Of a stretch of DNA of 64,000 nt, positions 33,607 through 41,495 are shown piece after piece. The translations under genes were made by a program, and so were the position numbers. The DNA is taken from positions 248,001 through 312,000 of the forward strand of contig NZ_JOID01000008.1 of the NCBI RefSeq assembly GCF_000719865.1, written 5' to 3'. The notes beneath the pieces were generated by a model. That model did not search any database and was not told the origin of the DNA. It saw nothing but the letters and a program-made list of their open reading frames with translations. The DNA is from Streptomyces albus subsp. albus. Its GTDB lineage: Bacteria; Actinomycetota; Actinomycetes; Streptomycetales; Streptomycetaceae. Position 1 is the first letter of the stretch. Each line of letters begins with the position of its first letter.

Positions 33607-35307
33607 TCAGTTGTTGGTGGTGTCCCACTTGTCTTCCGCGTTGTTGCGCGGGTCCTCGTGCCGCGCGATGTCCTGGTCGTGGACGTTGCGGAAGACGGTG
33701 ACGACCTCGGCGGCGGCGTCCACGGCCTGCATCAGCAGGGCGTAGACCTCGTTCAGCGCGGCCCCGACTTCCTTCTCCAGCGGGAATTCGTCGTCGGAGC
33801 GCTCGGCGAGGATGCGGAAGGTGTTGGCGAAGGACTGGACGGCATAGGGCATCCCCTCGCAGGTCGCCAGGACGTGCATCATGCCGTCGGGGTCGTAGGA
33901 CTGGGCGGCGGCTTCCATCTCGGCGGCGGCTTCGTGGAAGAGGAAGCCGGGCCCGCCGGGGGTGGTGTCGGACATGCCATCTCCTGTCGTGGCGGTGCGG
34001 GCGTTGTGGTGGCGCGGTGCGCGGGGAACCGTCGCGGCGACCGGCCGGGCGTCGTGCTCGTTGTCCTGTTCGGCCTGCTCGGCTTCGGCGTCGAATGCCT
34101 GCCGGATGGCCGCATCCCGGGCCAGTCGGGCGGCGTGCGCGGTGTTGGACAGGCGCCAGAACAGGCGGCGGCCCGGATACATCAGCCAGGACCAGCCCAG
34201 CTTGCGCCCGAGCCAGGTCGACGGGATGCCGAGGACGCCGACCGGGGCGGCCACCGCGGCCGCGGCCAGGCGGCGGCCCCAGTAGCGCAGGGCCGACCAC
34301 ACCAACAGGCGGCGCATCCGCCACCGGCACGCGGCCACCCGGCGCCCCCGGCGCACCTGTGCCAGCCGGGCGTTCGCCCGGCGGTCGCGGTGGCGACGGC
34401 TGTTGAGCCGGGCCACGTCAGCCATCCGCCGGGCCCGGTCCGCGGCGCGGCCGAGGATGCCGCTCCGGCCGGCCGTGCCCTTCCGGGCGGACCGGCGGGC
34501 CCGCTGGCGTGCCTTCTCGGCGCGGCGGCCGTCGGCCAGGCGCCGCCGGTCGGCAGCATCTTGCCGACGGCGGGCCGCCCGGGTCGGCGCCGACTCCTGC
34601 CGGGCCTTGCGCAGCGCCTTCACGGCCCCGGCACGGTCCCTGACCGCCCCGGGGGCCCGCCGGAGCGACGACCCCAGACCACCGGCCCGCGACTTCGCAG
34701 CGGCTGGGGGAACTGGGCGCGTGGAGCGAGCTTTCCCGGCACCGCTCGGCTTCCCGAGCCCGGCAGCACGGTGCCGCAGGGCTCCACCGGAGCCGGGCGT
34801 CCCCGGACGGGGCACGCGCCCGGCCGCCGACCGACTAGCCGCCGACCGACCGGCGCCCGACCGACCGGCGCCCGAGCGTCCGGCGCCCGAGCGGGTGCGG
34901 CCGGTGCCGCTGCTCCGGCCGCTTGTCGGCCGGGCGCCGGTCTTGGCCAGGGACACCCGCCCCCGTGCGGCGGCCGGACCACTGGAGCGGCCGGAGAGCG
35001 AACCGGCCGCCCTCCGGCGCTTCTTGGCCTTGGCTGCTCGGGCGGCCACGGTGCCGGTGGCCGCGGCGGCACCGGCCATCGCCAGCGAAGCCGCTACCGG
35101 GCCGCCGACCAGGGCCGCCGCGGAGAGCGCACCGATGGTGGTGTTGCCGGTGATGACGGCCAGCGGAACGGCCGGCAGTCCGCCCGGGGTGTGGACCGGG
35201 CCCCGGGCGGCCGTCGTGCTCGTGCCGACCGGGGCGGGGATCGTGGCGGGCGGTGGGTCGTCGGGCGGCGCCTTGGGGGGTGCCGCGGGGATGGTGGTTT
35301 CCGTCAT
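33607..35307 (-). CDS. Large basic membrane protein, spread (Spd)-like
   Basis: 566 residues from ATG 35307 with GGAGGAG upstream. A hydrophobic pair (about 50-90) is followed by a very basic region (95-330) with repeated G-A-G-R-S units near residue 145, then hydrophobic segments near 350-380, and an acidic soluble C-terminal domain (about 450-566). The arrangement fits intramycelial spread proteins of Streptomyces plasmids, which cluster with traB, but sequence families are poorly conserved. The basic stretch could contact DNA. Confidence 0.65.
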   Translation of the reverse strand: MTETTIPAAPPKAPPDDPPPATIPAPVGTSTTAARGPVHTPGGLPAVPLAVITGNTTIGALSAAALVGGPVAASLAMAGAAAATGTVAARAAKAKKRRRAAGSLSGRSSGPAAARGRVSLAKTGARPTSGRSSGTGRTRSGAGRSGAGRSGAGRSAASRSAAGRVPRPGTPGSGGALRHRAAGLGKPSGAGKARSTRPVPPAAAKSRAGGLGSSLRRAPGAVRDRAGAVKALRKARQESAPTRAARRRQDAADRRRLADGRRAEKARQRARRSARKGTAGRSGILGRAADRARRMADVARLNSRRHRDRRANARLAQVRRGRRVAACRWRMRRLLVWSALRYWGRRLAAAAVAAPVGVLGIPSTWLGRKLGWSWLMYPGRRLFWRLSNTAHAARLARDAAIRQAFDAEAEQAEQDNEHDARPVAATVPRAPRHHNARTATTGDGMSDTTPGGPGFLFHEAAAEMEAAAQSYDPDGMMHVLATCEGMPYAVQSFANTFRILAERSDDEFPLEKEVGAALNEVYALLMQAVDAAAEVVTVFRNVHDQDIARHEDPRNNAEDKWDTTNN

Positions 35308-35406
35308 GCTGGACTCCTCCAACTCTGCGGAGAAACGGAGACCGGCGCGGCCCGCAAGCTGCCAGGCCATCGGGCCGCGCCGGGCGTACACAGGGCGGCT
35401 TAGAGG

Positions 35407-35619
35407 TCAGCCGCCGTCGTTGTGGTCGGCGGTGTAGAAGAGCACCGGCCCTCGGGCGCCGATGTGGTCCACGGCGCGGGCCAGGACGTGCTGGTAGACC
35501 TCGGCACGGGTGGCGTTCTCCACCCACACCGTGCCGCTGATCGTGGCCAGCTTGGCGGTCGAGGTCTGCATGGTCATCACGTAGTGCCACTCGACCGCGT
35601 TCGGCGGGATATCGTTCAC
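35407..35619 (-). CDS. Small hypothetical AICE protein
   Basis: 70 residues from GTG 35619, chosen because GGAG lies 8 bases before it; ATG 35625 and GTG 35628 are too close to that site. The sequence (VNDIPPNAVEWHYVMTMQ at the start, RGPVLFYTADHN near the end) looks like a compact alpha/beta domain. No known family. It lies between the zinc-binding gene and the spread gene on the same transcript. Confidence 0.6.
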   Translation of the reverse strand: MNDIPPNAVEWHYVMTMQTSTAKLATISGTVWVENATRAEVYQHVLARAVDHIGARGPVLFYTADHNDGG

Positions 35620-35641
35620 GCTCATCACTCCAATTCCAGGC

Positions 35642-36025
35642 TCACGCGGCGGATGGGACGGGGTAAGCGCAGGTCAAGCACATGCCGAGGGACGTCGGGA
35701 TGCAGTAACCGGCATCGCGGCCGCACTCCGGGCAGGTGCGGCGGGCGCGCATGGCCAGCGCCAGCGCCGCCCACTTGCGGGAGGTCATCTGCCGCACCGG
35801 CACGGCCCGGTCGATGCGGTACAGGTAGGCGACGGCCACCCCGGACCGGCTGCGCCGGGAGCGCCGCATGAGCTGAGCGGCCACCGGCTGCCCGCCGGGC
35901 CGCAAGCCGCGGGCCCGTAACTGCCGGCGCGTAGCCAGCCCGTCCGGCGCCAGGCGCCAGGGATAGGTCGGGATGCCGTACCGGGCGCCGCTCGGGTCGT
36001 AGCAGGGACCGAACGCCGCAGACAT
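35642..36025 (-). CDS. RRQRL-type zinc-binding AICE protein
   Basis: 127 residues from ATG 36025 with GGAGACC upstream, overlapping the DUF2637 gene stop. It shows the RRQLRARGLRPGGQPVAAQL motif near residue 33 that marks a family common in Streptomyces AICEs, and two knuckles CPECGRDAGYC and CLTC at the end that should hold one zinc. The molecular role is unknown; association with transfer genes is constant. Confidence 0.8.
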   Translation of the reverse strand: MSAAFGPCYDPSGARYGIPTYPWRLAPDGLATRRQLRARGLRPGGQPVAAQLMRRSRRSRSGVAVAYLYRIDRAVPVRQMTSRKWAALALAMRARRTCPECGRDAGYCIPTSLGMCLTCAYPVPSAA

Positions 36026-37080
36026 CAGCCGGTCTCCTCACCGGCCGCGCCGACCGCCACCAGGTGCGGGTGGTGAGCCTCCCGCAACTCCTGGTACCGC
36101 GCGGAGACCCAGCCCACCGACCAGCCCGTCAGCTCAGCGGCCGACCGCACCGGCAACCCGGCGTCGAACGCCGCCCGCACCCGAGCCCGGGCCTGTTCTT
36201 CCTTGAGCTTCTCTGTGGCCGGTCCGGCGGCCAGCAGGGCGGCCCGTTCACGCTCGGCCCGCTCCGCACGCTCCTGCCGTTCACGGCGTTCACGCGCCTC
36301 ACGCTCGCGGCGTTCACGCTCGCGCTGCTCGGCCTCTTCACGTTCACGGCGCTCACGCTCCCGCCGTTCCTGTTCACGCTCCCGCGCCAGGCGTTCACGC
36401 TCGGCCTGCTCGCGACGCTCGCGGGCCTCTTCCCACTCGCGTTGCTCGCGCCGCGCACGCTCCTCCCGCTCGGCCTGTTCACGGGCCAACTGCGCCTCGT
36501 GCTCACGCTGTTCACGCACTAGCCGCGCCTCGTGCTCCCGGCGCTCGCGCTCGCGCCGCTCGGCCGCCTCCACACGCTCAGCCGCGGCCCGCTCCCGTGC
36601 TTCCCGCTCCGCCCGCTCCTCGGCGTGCAGAGCGGCCACCGCGGCGGTGATGGCCCGCCGGTAGGCCAGGCCCGTTTCGGCGGTGACGATGAGCAGCAGC
36701 GGCGCCACCGCGTGCACCGCCACGCCCACCAGGTCCTTCCGGAGCGCGGAGTCGGCCACGTTCAGCGCCAGCGTCATAGCGCCGGTCATCCACCGCAGCA
36801 CCACCGGCCACGACCCGCCGTGCCCACCGAGCCGGGCCAGCACCGAGTCCAGCCGGACCACGATCACCACCGCGGCATCCACCACCAGCGGCAGGATCGG
36901 CGCCGTCCAGTCCCACTCATCGGGGGTGTGCGCGGCCATGAGCGGCGTGACGGTCAGAACGGAGTAGAGCATCGCTCCGGCCACGATGAGCCAGGTCCCC
37001 ACCGACAACGCGCGCTCCGCTGAACGCACCTGAACGCTGTTCAACCGGCCAACCAGGGACGCCTCCGGGACGCTGCTCAC
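36025..37080 (-). CDS. DUF2637 membrane protein with long charged coiled coil
   Basis: 351 residues from GTG 37080, which overlaps the upstream stop (GTGA). Four membrane spans (about 28-48, 62-82, 92-112, 120-142) form the DUF2637 region; residues 155-300 are almost entirely Arg/Glu with Ala and Gln, a long single alpha helix or coiled coil; the end (about 305-345) looks like a helix-turn-helix (SAAELTGWSVGWVSARYQEL). The family is common in AICE transfer regions and may link membrane and DNA. Interesting for its extreme composition. Confidence 0.82.
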   Translation of the reverse strand: MSSVPEASLVGRLNSVQVRSAERALSVGTWLIVAGAMLYSVLTVTPLMAAHTPDEWDWTAPILPLVVDAAVVIVVRLDSVLARLGGHGGSWPVVLRWMTGAMTLALNVADSALRKDLVGVAVHAVAPLLLIVTAETGLAYRRAITAAVAALHAEERAEREARERAAAERVEAAERRERERREHEARLVREQREHEAQLAREQAEREERARREQREWEEARERREQAERERLAREREQERRERERREREEAEQRERERREREARERRERQERAERAERERAALLAAGPATEKLKEEQARARVRAAFDAGLPVRSAAELTGWSVGWVSARYQELREAHHPHLVAVGAAGEETG

Positions 37081-37397
37081 TGCACCGTCCCTTCCCGCCG
37101 CCGGGCCGCCCGCCCGTAGCCGACCAGCACCACATCGGCACCCGCCAGGCCGGTGTTCACGGTCAGGACCCGCGTCCCACAGCGGTGTTCGTGGTAGGTC
37201 ACCCGCTCCGGCTCGATGCCCAGAGCACCGCGCCAGGCTTCGAACCCGGCCAGGTCGTCGTGAAAGGACAGCTCCAGCCGGTCCGGGTAGACGGTGGACA
37301 CCGACACACACGGCGCCGGCAGTCCCGCGTAGTCCACGGCCAGCAGCCGCAACGCCACCAGAGCAGGCCCCAGGTCCTGCAACGTCTGCGTGCTCAC
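37077..37397 (-). CDS. Hypothetical AICE protein
   Basis: 106 residues from GTG 37397, overlapping the preceding stop, and itself overlapping the DUF2637 start. It looks like a mixed alpha/beta domain (VSTVYPDRLELSFHDDL, then EHRCGTRVLTVNTG) and resembles small partners found beside DUF2637 genes. No catalytic residues are recognised. Confidence 0.7.
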   Translation of the reverse strand: MSTQTLQDLGPALVALRLLAVDYAGLPAPCVSVSTVYPDRLELSFHDDLAGFEAWRGALGIEPERVTYHEHRCGTRVLTVNTGLAGADVVLVGYGRAARRREGTVQ

Positions 37398-37690
37398 GCG
37401 GCCACCGCCGTCCGGAACGCGGTCCGCACCACGGAGGCCGGCCGCACCGCGTTCGGCACCGCCAGCAGCTCCGGCGCGTGCGCCTCGATCACCTCGACGG
37501 CCGCCCGCGTCGCCCGGTCGGCCAGGCCCGGGTCGTCGGCGAGGATGTCCCGCGCCGCGTCCAGACGGGCCGCGCGCTCCTCGTCGCTCTCGCCGTCCTC
37601 CCCGAGCCAGAGCTCCACGGGAGTGCCCAGCGCCAGCTCGATGTAGTCGGTATCGGTAACGGCCTCACACCGGCCGATGAAGTTCTTCAT
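37394..37690 (-). CDS. Hypothetical protein, first gene of transfer operon
   Basis: 98 residues from ATG 37690 (MKNFIGRCEAVTDTD). Acidic, with the conserved-looking ALGTPVELWLGEDGE near residue 20 and a helical second half. It heads the chain of overlapping leftward genes ending with traB. Its leader carries copy 2 of the two-hairpin element that also precedes Prim-Pol. Family not recognised. Confidence 0.7.
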   Translation of the reverse strand: MKNFIGRCEAVTDTDYIELALGTPVELWLGEDGESDEERAARLDAARDILADDPGLADRATRAAVEVIEAHAPELLAVPNAVRPASVVRTAFRTAVAA

Positions 37691-37698
37691 GGATCTCT

Positions 37699-37770
37699 CC
37701 GGTTCCTTCCGTACGGACAGGGAGAACCGGAGCGGCGGGCTGTCCTTGGCCGGGAGTGCCGCCGCCCCGG
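37699..37770 (-). promoter_or_regulatory. Two-hairpin leader upstream of transfer operon (copy 2)
   Basis: Hairpin 1: 12-bp stem (37727-37738 with 37759-37770, one A-C mismatch) closing the same 20-nt loop as copy 1. Hairpin 2: CCGGTTC (37730-37724) with GAACCGG (37705-37699), reaching into the GGAG ribosome site. The CCGG at 37727-37730 is used by both stems, so they exclude each other. One stem pair differs from copy 1 by a compensating change (U-A there, C-G here). Confidence 0.65.
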
Positions 37771-38068
37771 GAAGATGCCGAGCCGCCCACGACAGGGCGG
37801 CCCGCAGACGTACATGACGGCCCGCAGAAGCGGACCAGCAGGGCTTCCCGCGCCCTGCGAAGCGGTGCGCCATCGTCACTGCTCTGGCGCCAGCAGGACG
37901 GCTTCACCCGGCCGCCACGGGGACAGGGACTCTCACCCCGTCGTCAGTTCACTGTTGAGTTCTCAAGTAACGAGCGCTTCCTTCGGACCCGTTTCACGGA
38001 GCCCTCCGGGCGCCCGGCCGCGCGCCGTCCAGCCGTCGGAGGCAGCCCAAAGAAGGCCCCTACCGGCG

Positions 38069-38142
38069 CTGTCCTAGGACTGCGACCGCTTGAGCAAGAC
38101 AATGGCGCACAGTCCCAGGACTGTCAACAGTCCTGGGACTGT
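38069..38142. promoter_or_regulatory. Three GTCC-NN-GGAC operator sites upstream of gntR
   Basis: ACAGTCC-CA-GGACTGT (38109-38124) and ACAGTCC-TG-GGACTGT (38127-38142) are 18 bp apart centre to centre; CTGTCC-TA-GGACTG (38069-38082) is a third, weaker site 41 bp further left. On the minus strand a TTGACA lies inside the operators with CATTGT 17 bp beyond, a possible promoter toward the transfer operon. The neighbouring GntR protein is the natural ligand. Confidence 0.75.
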
Positions 38143-38173
38143 GTTTGACTTGCCTTGATGGAAGGAGTCCTTC

Positions 38174-38962
38174 ATGGCGCCCAAATGGCGAGAGCTGGCG
38201 GACCGGCTGGCCGAGCGGATCCGGAGCGGCGAGTACGCGCCCGGTCAGCAATTGCCGCACATCAGAGACCTCGTGGACGCGGGCGAGGGCTCCAAGTCCA
38301 CTGTCCACGCGGCCTATAAGGCCCTTGAAGCGGAAGGACTGGTCACTTCATCCCGTGGGCACGGCACGGTCGTGCGGCAGCAGGCGCCGCTGAAGCGGCT
38401 CGGCATCATGCGCTACGACAAGGCCAAGTGGCGCGACGGCGACGAGGTGGCGTTCATCGCCGACCGTGTGGCCTCCGGCCGGGCCTACCGACGGAACGAG
38501 CAGACACAGACGGTCAGCCTTGTCGAAGCCCCGCCGGCCGTCGCGGCCGCGCACGGGCTACCGGAAGGCGCGCCGGTCTACGCCCGGGCCCGACTGGTCA
38601 AGGAGGGCGAGCAGCCCACGCACACACTGACCAGCTACTACCGACCGGAGCACGTCGAAGGCACCCGGATCGTAGATCCCGCTCCCGGGCCTGCCGGCCG
38701 CGGTGGGGGCTTCCGAGTGCTCTATGACGCGGGCTACGAGATCGACCATATGAAGGAAGAGCTGTTCGCGCGCGCGCCTACGGCGGACGAGGTGAAGCAG
38801 CTCCAGTTGCCGCCAGGTGAACCGGTCGTTGAGCTTCACCGGACGACGTACACGGAGGATGGAACTGTGGTTGAGCACGCCATCGGTGTGCACGCTGCTT
38901 CACGGTTCGCCTGGGAATACGAATTTAAGGTTCCGGACTCGGCACAGGGCGAAGAGGAGTAG
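38174..38962 (+). CDS. GntR-family regulator with UTRA domain (KorSA-like)
   Basis: 262 residues from ATG 38174 with GAAGGAG upstream. The N-terminal winged helix (1-70: LADRLAERIRSGEYAPGQQLPHIRDLVD) is followed by a UTRA ligand-binding domain (about 95-250). In pSAM2, KorSA, a GntR protein, represses the activator of replication and transfer. A matching role is inferred from its place at the end of the transfer region and the operators upstream. It is co-transcribed with the DUF218 gene, starting 3 bp behind it. Confidence 0.9.
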   Translation: MAPKWRELADRLAERIRSGEYAPGQQLPHIRDLVDAGEGSKSTVHAAYKALEAEGLVTSSRGHGTVVRQQAPLKRLGIMRYDKAKWRDGDEVAFIADRVASGRAYRRNEQTQTVSLVEAPPAVAAAHGLPEGAPVYARARLVKEGEQPTHTLTSYYRPEHVEGTRIVDPAPGPAGRGGGFRVLYDAGYEIDHMKEELFARAPTADEVKQLQLPPGEPVVELHRTTYTEDGTVVEHAIGVHAASRFAWEYEFKVPDSAQGEEE

Positions 38963-38964
38963 CA

Positions 38965-39609
38965 GTGATTTCTGAACAGTCGTGGGCGGACGCCCAAGTC
39001 CTATGGGAATACCATCAGATGCATCACGAGTGGCGGCCGTGCTCGGCCGCCATCGGACTCGGCAGCCACGACCTGAGCGTGGCCACCGTGGCGGCCGATG
39101 CGTATTTGGCTGGCTTGGTTCCCCTCATCGTTTTCACGGGCGCAAACAGTCCCACGACACGAGACAGAATGCCTAGAGGGGAGGCGCTGCACTATAAGGA
39201 GCACGCCATCGAAAAGGGAGTGCCTGAGTCTGTAATCCTGGTGGAACCTCGGGCTGCGAACACGGGCCAGAATATTGAATTTTCTCGGGCAGTCCTGGCT
39301 GATGCTGGGATCGTAGTGCAGTCGATTCTACTTGTGAGCAAGCCTTATGAGGAGCGTCGAGCAAGTGCTACAGCTCGAAAATTGTGGCCTGGTATCGATG
39401 TGGTATGTGCGTCAGCCCCCATGTCGCTTGAGTCGTACGTTGAATATATCGGGAATTCGAGCCTGGTAATCGACATGCTTGTTGGTGCGCTGCAACGCCT
39501 TATGGTTTACCCGAAACTGGGATTCATGGCGGAGGAAGTTGTGCCCCCTGAAGTCGTAGCATCGTTTGAGCGGTTGTGCGCTGCGGGGTTCGTGAACAGG
39601 CTTGTGTGA
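38965..39609 (+). CDS. YdcF-like DUF218 protein (AICE cargo)
   Basis: 214 residues from GTG 38965; AGGAG lies in the end of gntR. The DUF218 Rossmann-like pattern is clear: AAIGLGSHDLSVATVAADAYL, PLIVFTGANSP, VEPRAANTGQNIEF and LLVSKPYEERRA. SanA/ElyC/YdcF relatives affect the cell envelope or bind SAM, but this one has no membrane anchor. Codon use and GC are clearly lower than in the neighbouring gene from about 39080 on, which suggests recent acquisition. It may act with the regulator that precedes it. Confidence 0.8.
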   Translation: MISEQSWADAQVLWEYHQMHHEWRPCSAAIGLGSHDLSVATVAADAYLAGLVPLIVFTGANSPTTRDRMPRGEALHYKEHAIEKGVPESVILVEPRAANTGQNIEFSRAVLADAGIVVQSILLVSKPYEERRASATARKLWPGIDVVCASAPMSLESYVEYIGNSSLVIDMLVGALQRLMVYPKLGFMAEEVVPPEVVASFERLCAAGFVNRLV

Positions 39610-39669
39610 TTCAGTCGGAGAGCCCGCCGATGCTTGTGCAGCCTTAAAGGTCTGCCCAGACGTTGAGGG

Positions 39670-40521
39670 TCATTTTGGTCGGAATTTCTCCGTGCCGACA
39701 ACAGGAATTACCCCTTCGCCGTCCAGCGTCTTAAGCGTGCCAAGGAGCTTTCCTTGGGCCCAGCTATTCCATGACTTGGCGATGAGATTGTAAGAAGTGC
39801 GGCGCCCGGCGCTTGTGCCGAGAAGTACACGATCTCGGAAAAACCTATTCCGGAGCACGAGTCGAGGATCTTTTTGGTCCATGTTTGCGCCCGAAATCAG
39901 CCCGTTGGCCCAATCTTCAATTTTGTCTGCGTGTTCTGTCCTTGATGCCTGAGCTAGCACCACTAGGTGCGTGGGTTGATTGATGCCTGCCGCTCTGTAC
40001 GCGGCGGCGGCGATCGGGGCCATCGTTGTGAGCTCAGGCCAGGCGGCCACAGCCCTCAAGATGTCGGCTGTCGAAGCCTTTGTGTCGTAGAACCCATCAA
40101 ATAGCGTTACGGGATCCCACATTCGGTACATTTGGCCGATGATCCTAGCTGCCGCTGCAACGATGACGCGGTGTGGGATTTTCAGCAGCTGTGCGGCCTG
40201 CCTGCGGTGTCCTGAATCGAGGACATCGAAAGTCTCTGAATTGCATCCGGGGATTACGAGCATTTCAACGGAGACGCCGGAAATCTTGATTGCCATGAGG
40301 CGGTGTTGGCCGTCAAGCAATTTACCTTCCTTGTCGAAGGCGATTCCTTGATGTGTGGTTCTCCACTCCCCTCTTGCCATCGCCTTGGCGTATCGCTCAT
40401 ACACGGTATCGGAAAGAATTCGATTGGTTTCCGGGTTGCAGTGCTCCAGCCAGAGGTCCGCCATCTCTGGGGTGATCACCATGTACTGCGGACTGGAAGG
40501 TAGGAGTGGCATGTTGATCAT
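39670..40521 (-). CDS. ParB/DGQHR-like protein (AICE cargo)
   Basis: About 283 residues. The N-terminal part contains GIAFDKEGKLLDGQHRLMAI, the DGQHR motif shared by ParB/Srx-type nucleases, DndB and many phage proteins; a second motif FDVLDSGHRRQAAQLL follows. The C-terminal half is helical. Low GC for the genome. Start uncertain: ATG 40521, ATG 40512 or TTG 40563. It points toward the DUF218 gene and is flanked on its upstream side by low-GC noncoding DNA. An anti-phage, regulatory or DNA-modification role is possible; none can be shown. Confidence 0.75.
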   Translation of the reverse strand: MINMPLLPSSPQYMVITPEMADLWLEHCNPETNRILSDTVYERYAKAMARGEWRTTHQGIAFDKEGKLLDGQHRLMAIKISGVSVEMLVIPGCNSETFDVLDSGHRRQAAQLLKIPHRVIVAAAARIIGQMYRMWDPVTLFDGFYDTKASTADILRAVAAWPELTTMAPIAAAAYRAAGINQPTHLVVLAQASRTEHADKIEDWANGLISGANMDQKDPRLVLRNRFFRDRVLLGTSAGRRTSYNLIAKSWNSWAQGKLLGTLKTLDGEGVIPVVGTEKFRPK

Positions 40522-40927
40522 GTCTCGGTGTGGCTCTTCTCGGAAGGCGTGAGTGGCGACCAAATTTTCGCATGTGCTGGTGCAGCGAGGAGACGACTCG
40601 TTGTGGATGGCCGCTTCTTTTCGACTGTGATCACATATGATGGAAGACTGACTATTCGCATGACCGTTGGTGATCTGTTCTTGGCATCTGCTTATTGTCC
40701 CGGCTCACGTGAACCCATATGTCAAACGGGGGGGCACGGTTGCAGCCGGTTGGTAACTGGCTCAGTGGCCTTCAATGGCTCCAGTGGCTAACGAGCAGAA
40801 GGTCACAGGGCGAGGTGCGGCCGCGGTACCCGTTGATGGGCCATGTCTGGGCCGAAGCCGCGGCGTGGCGGGCCGTTCGCTTCATCGGCGCAGGCCAGGA
40901 CACGTGTCCGCAGGGGTTACGCAACCC
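40522..40927. other. Low-GC noncoding end of element with palindrome near attR
   Basis: 406 bp with no convincing gene. The first 180 bp are low in GC and probably hold the promoter of the ParB-like gene. GGACACGTGTCC (40898-40909), a perfect 12-bp palindrome, and GGGTT-ACGC-AACCC (40914-40927) stand just left of the attR core and are candidate Int/Xis arm sites. Confidence 0.5.
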
Positions 40928-40984
40928 TCTTGAAAACCGTCGTGGTGGCGACACCACCGTGGGTTCAAATCCCACACCCTCCGC
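40928..40984 (+). repeat. attR core (57 bp, tRNA-Ser 3' fragment)
   Basis: Perfect copy of 26158-26214. The bases upstream do not form a tRNA 5' half, so it is not a working tRNA gene. Confidence 0.97.
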
Positions 40985-41495
40985 CCACGGGACGGCCCTT
41001 GACCTGATGAAGTCCGGTCACGGGCCGTTTCCCTGTGCGCTGTCCACCGGCATTCCTGACGCCCCGTCGCTGTCGTACAACTGCGGCCTGCCGACGCAAA
41101 GTTCGGTCGATGCAGGGTGCGCGTCGCGGGCGGGCTCGCGGGCTCGGGGGCCGGCGGCTCCTGTCCGGCACCGGCCTCGCCGGCTTGTGAGCGTGGCTCC
41201 GTCCCCGTACCCGCCGAATACCGGCACGATGACGGACATGCTCGGGCGGCGCGGAACGGCATCTCACGGAGCCCCGCCGCCCCCAGCTGTCGCGGCGGTC
41301 CCTGCCACACCCCGCCCGGGGCGGCAAGTTCGCGCGCAGGTGGGCCGGCAGGTGCTGAGGTCCGTCTTCCCTGGTGAGAGCGGTGGCGTGGTGCTCCGCG
41401 GTGGCCGGTCCGGGCTTGGTGCAGACGGATGATCTCCATGGTCCCCGTCGCGTGTCACCCGCCGCCGCGCTCCTGGAACCTTTTCACTTCCCCGT
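40985..41495. other. Noncoding gap right of attR
   Basis: 511 bp between the attachment site and the DUF1906 gene. Apart from the probable tRNA terminator I see no gene or repeat. The DUF1906 start has no ribosome site, so its promoter may lie directly upstream and give a leaderless message. Confidence 0.4.
40992..41028 (+). terminator. Probable native terminator of tRNA-Ser, displaced by insertion
   Basis: ACGGCCC (40992-40998) and GGGCCGT (41022-41028) followed by TTCCC. It begins 7 bp behind the att core on the chromosomal side, where the host tRNA terminator would have been before insertion. Confidence 0.5.

Larger units (their letters stand above)
26158..40984. mobile_element. Integrated AICE in tRNA-Ser(UGA), 14.8 kb
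   Basis: Bounded by a perfect 57-bp direct repeat (26158-26214 and 40928-40984). The left copy is inside a complete tRNA gene, the right copy is only the tRNA 3' part. Between them lie integrase and excisionase next to attL, a DUF3631 replication protein with a separate Prim-Pol, a TraB-type translocase, spread-type membrane proteins, a GntR-type regulator and cargo near attR. That is the standard make-up of actinomycete integrative and conjugative elements, which replicate by a Prim-Pol system and transfer as double-stranded DNA. No relaxase or type IV secretion gene is present, as expected. Confidence 0.95.

Noticed and set aside
31303..35403. 1366-codon open frame opposite traB and the spread gene
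   Set aside because: Antisense shadow; the minus strand has Walker motifs, ribosome sites and coupled starts, the plus strand has none.
40928..40984. Second tRNA-Ser gene at attR
   Set aside because: Only the 3' 56 bases of the tRNA are present; the upstream bases cannot form the acceptor or D-arm.
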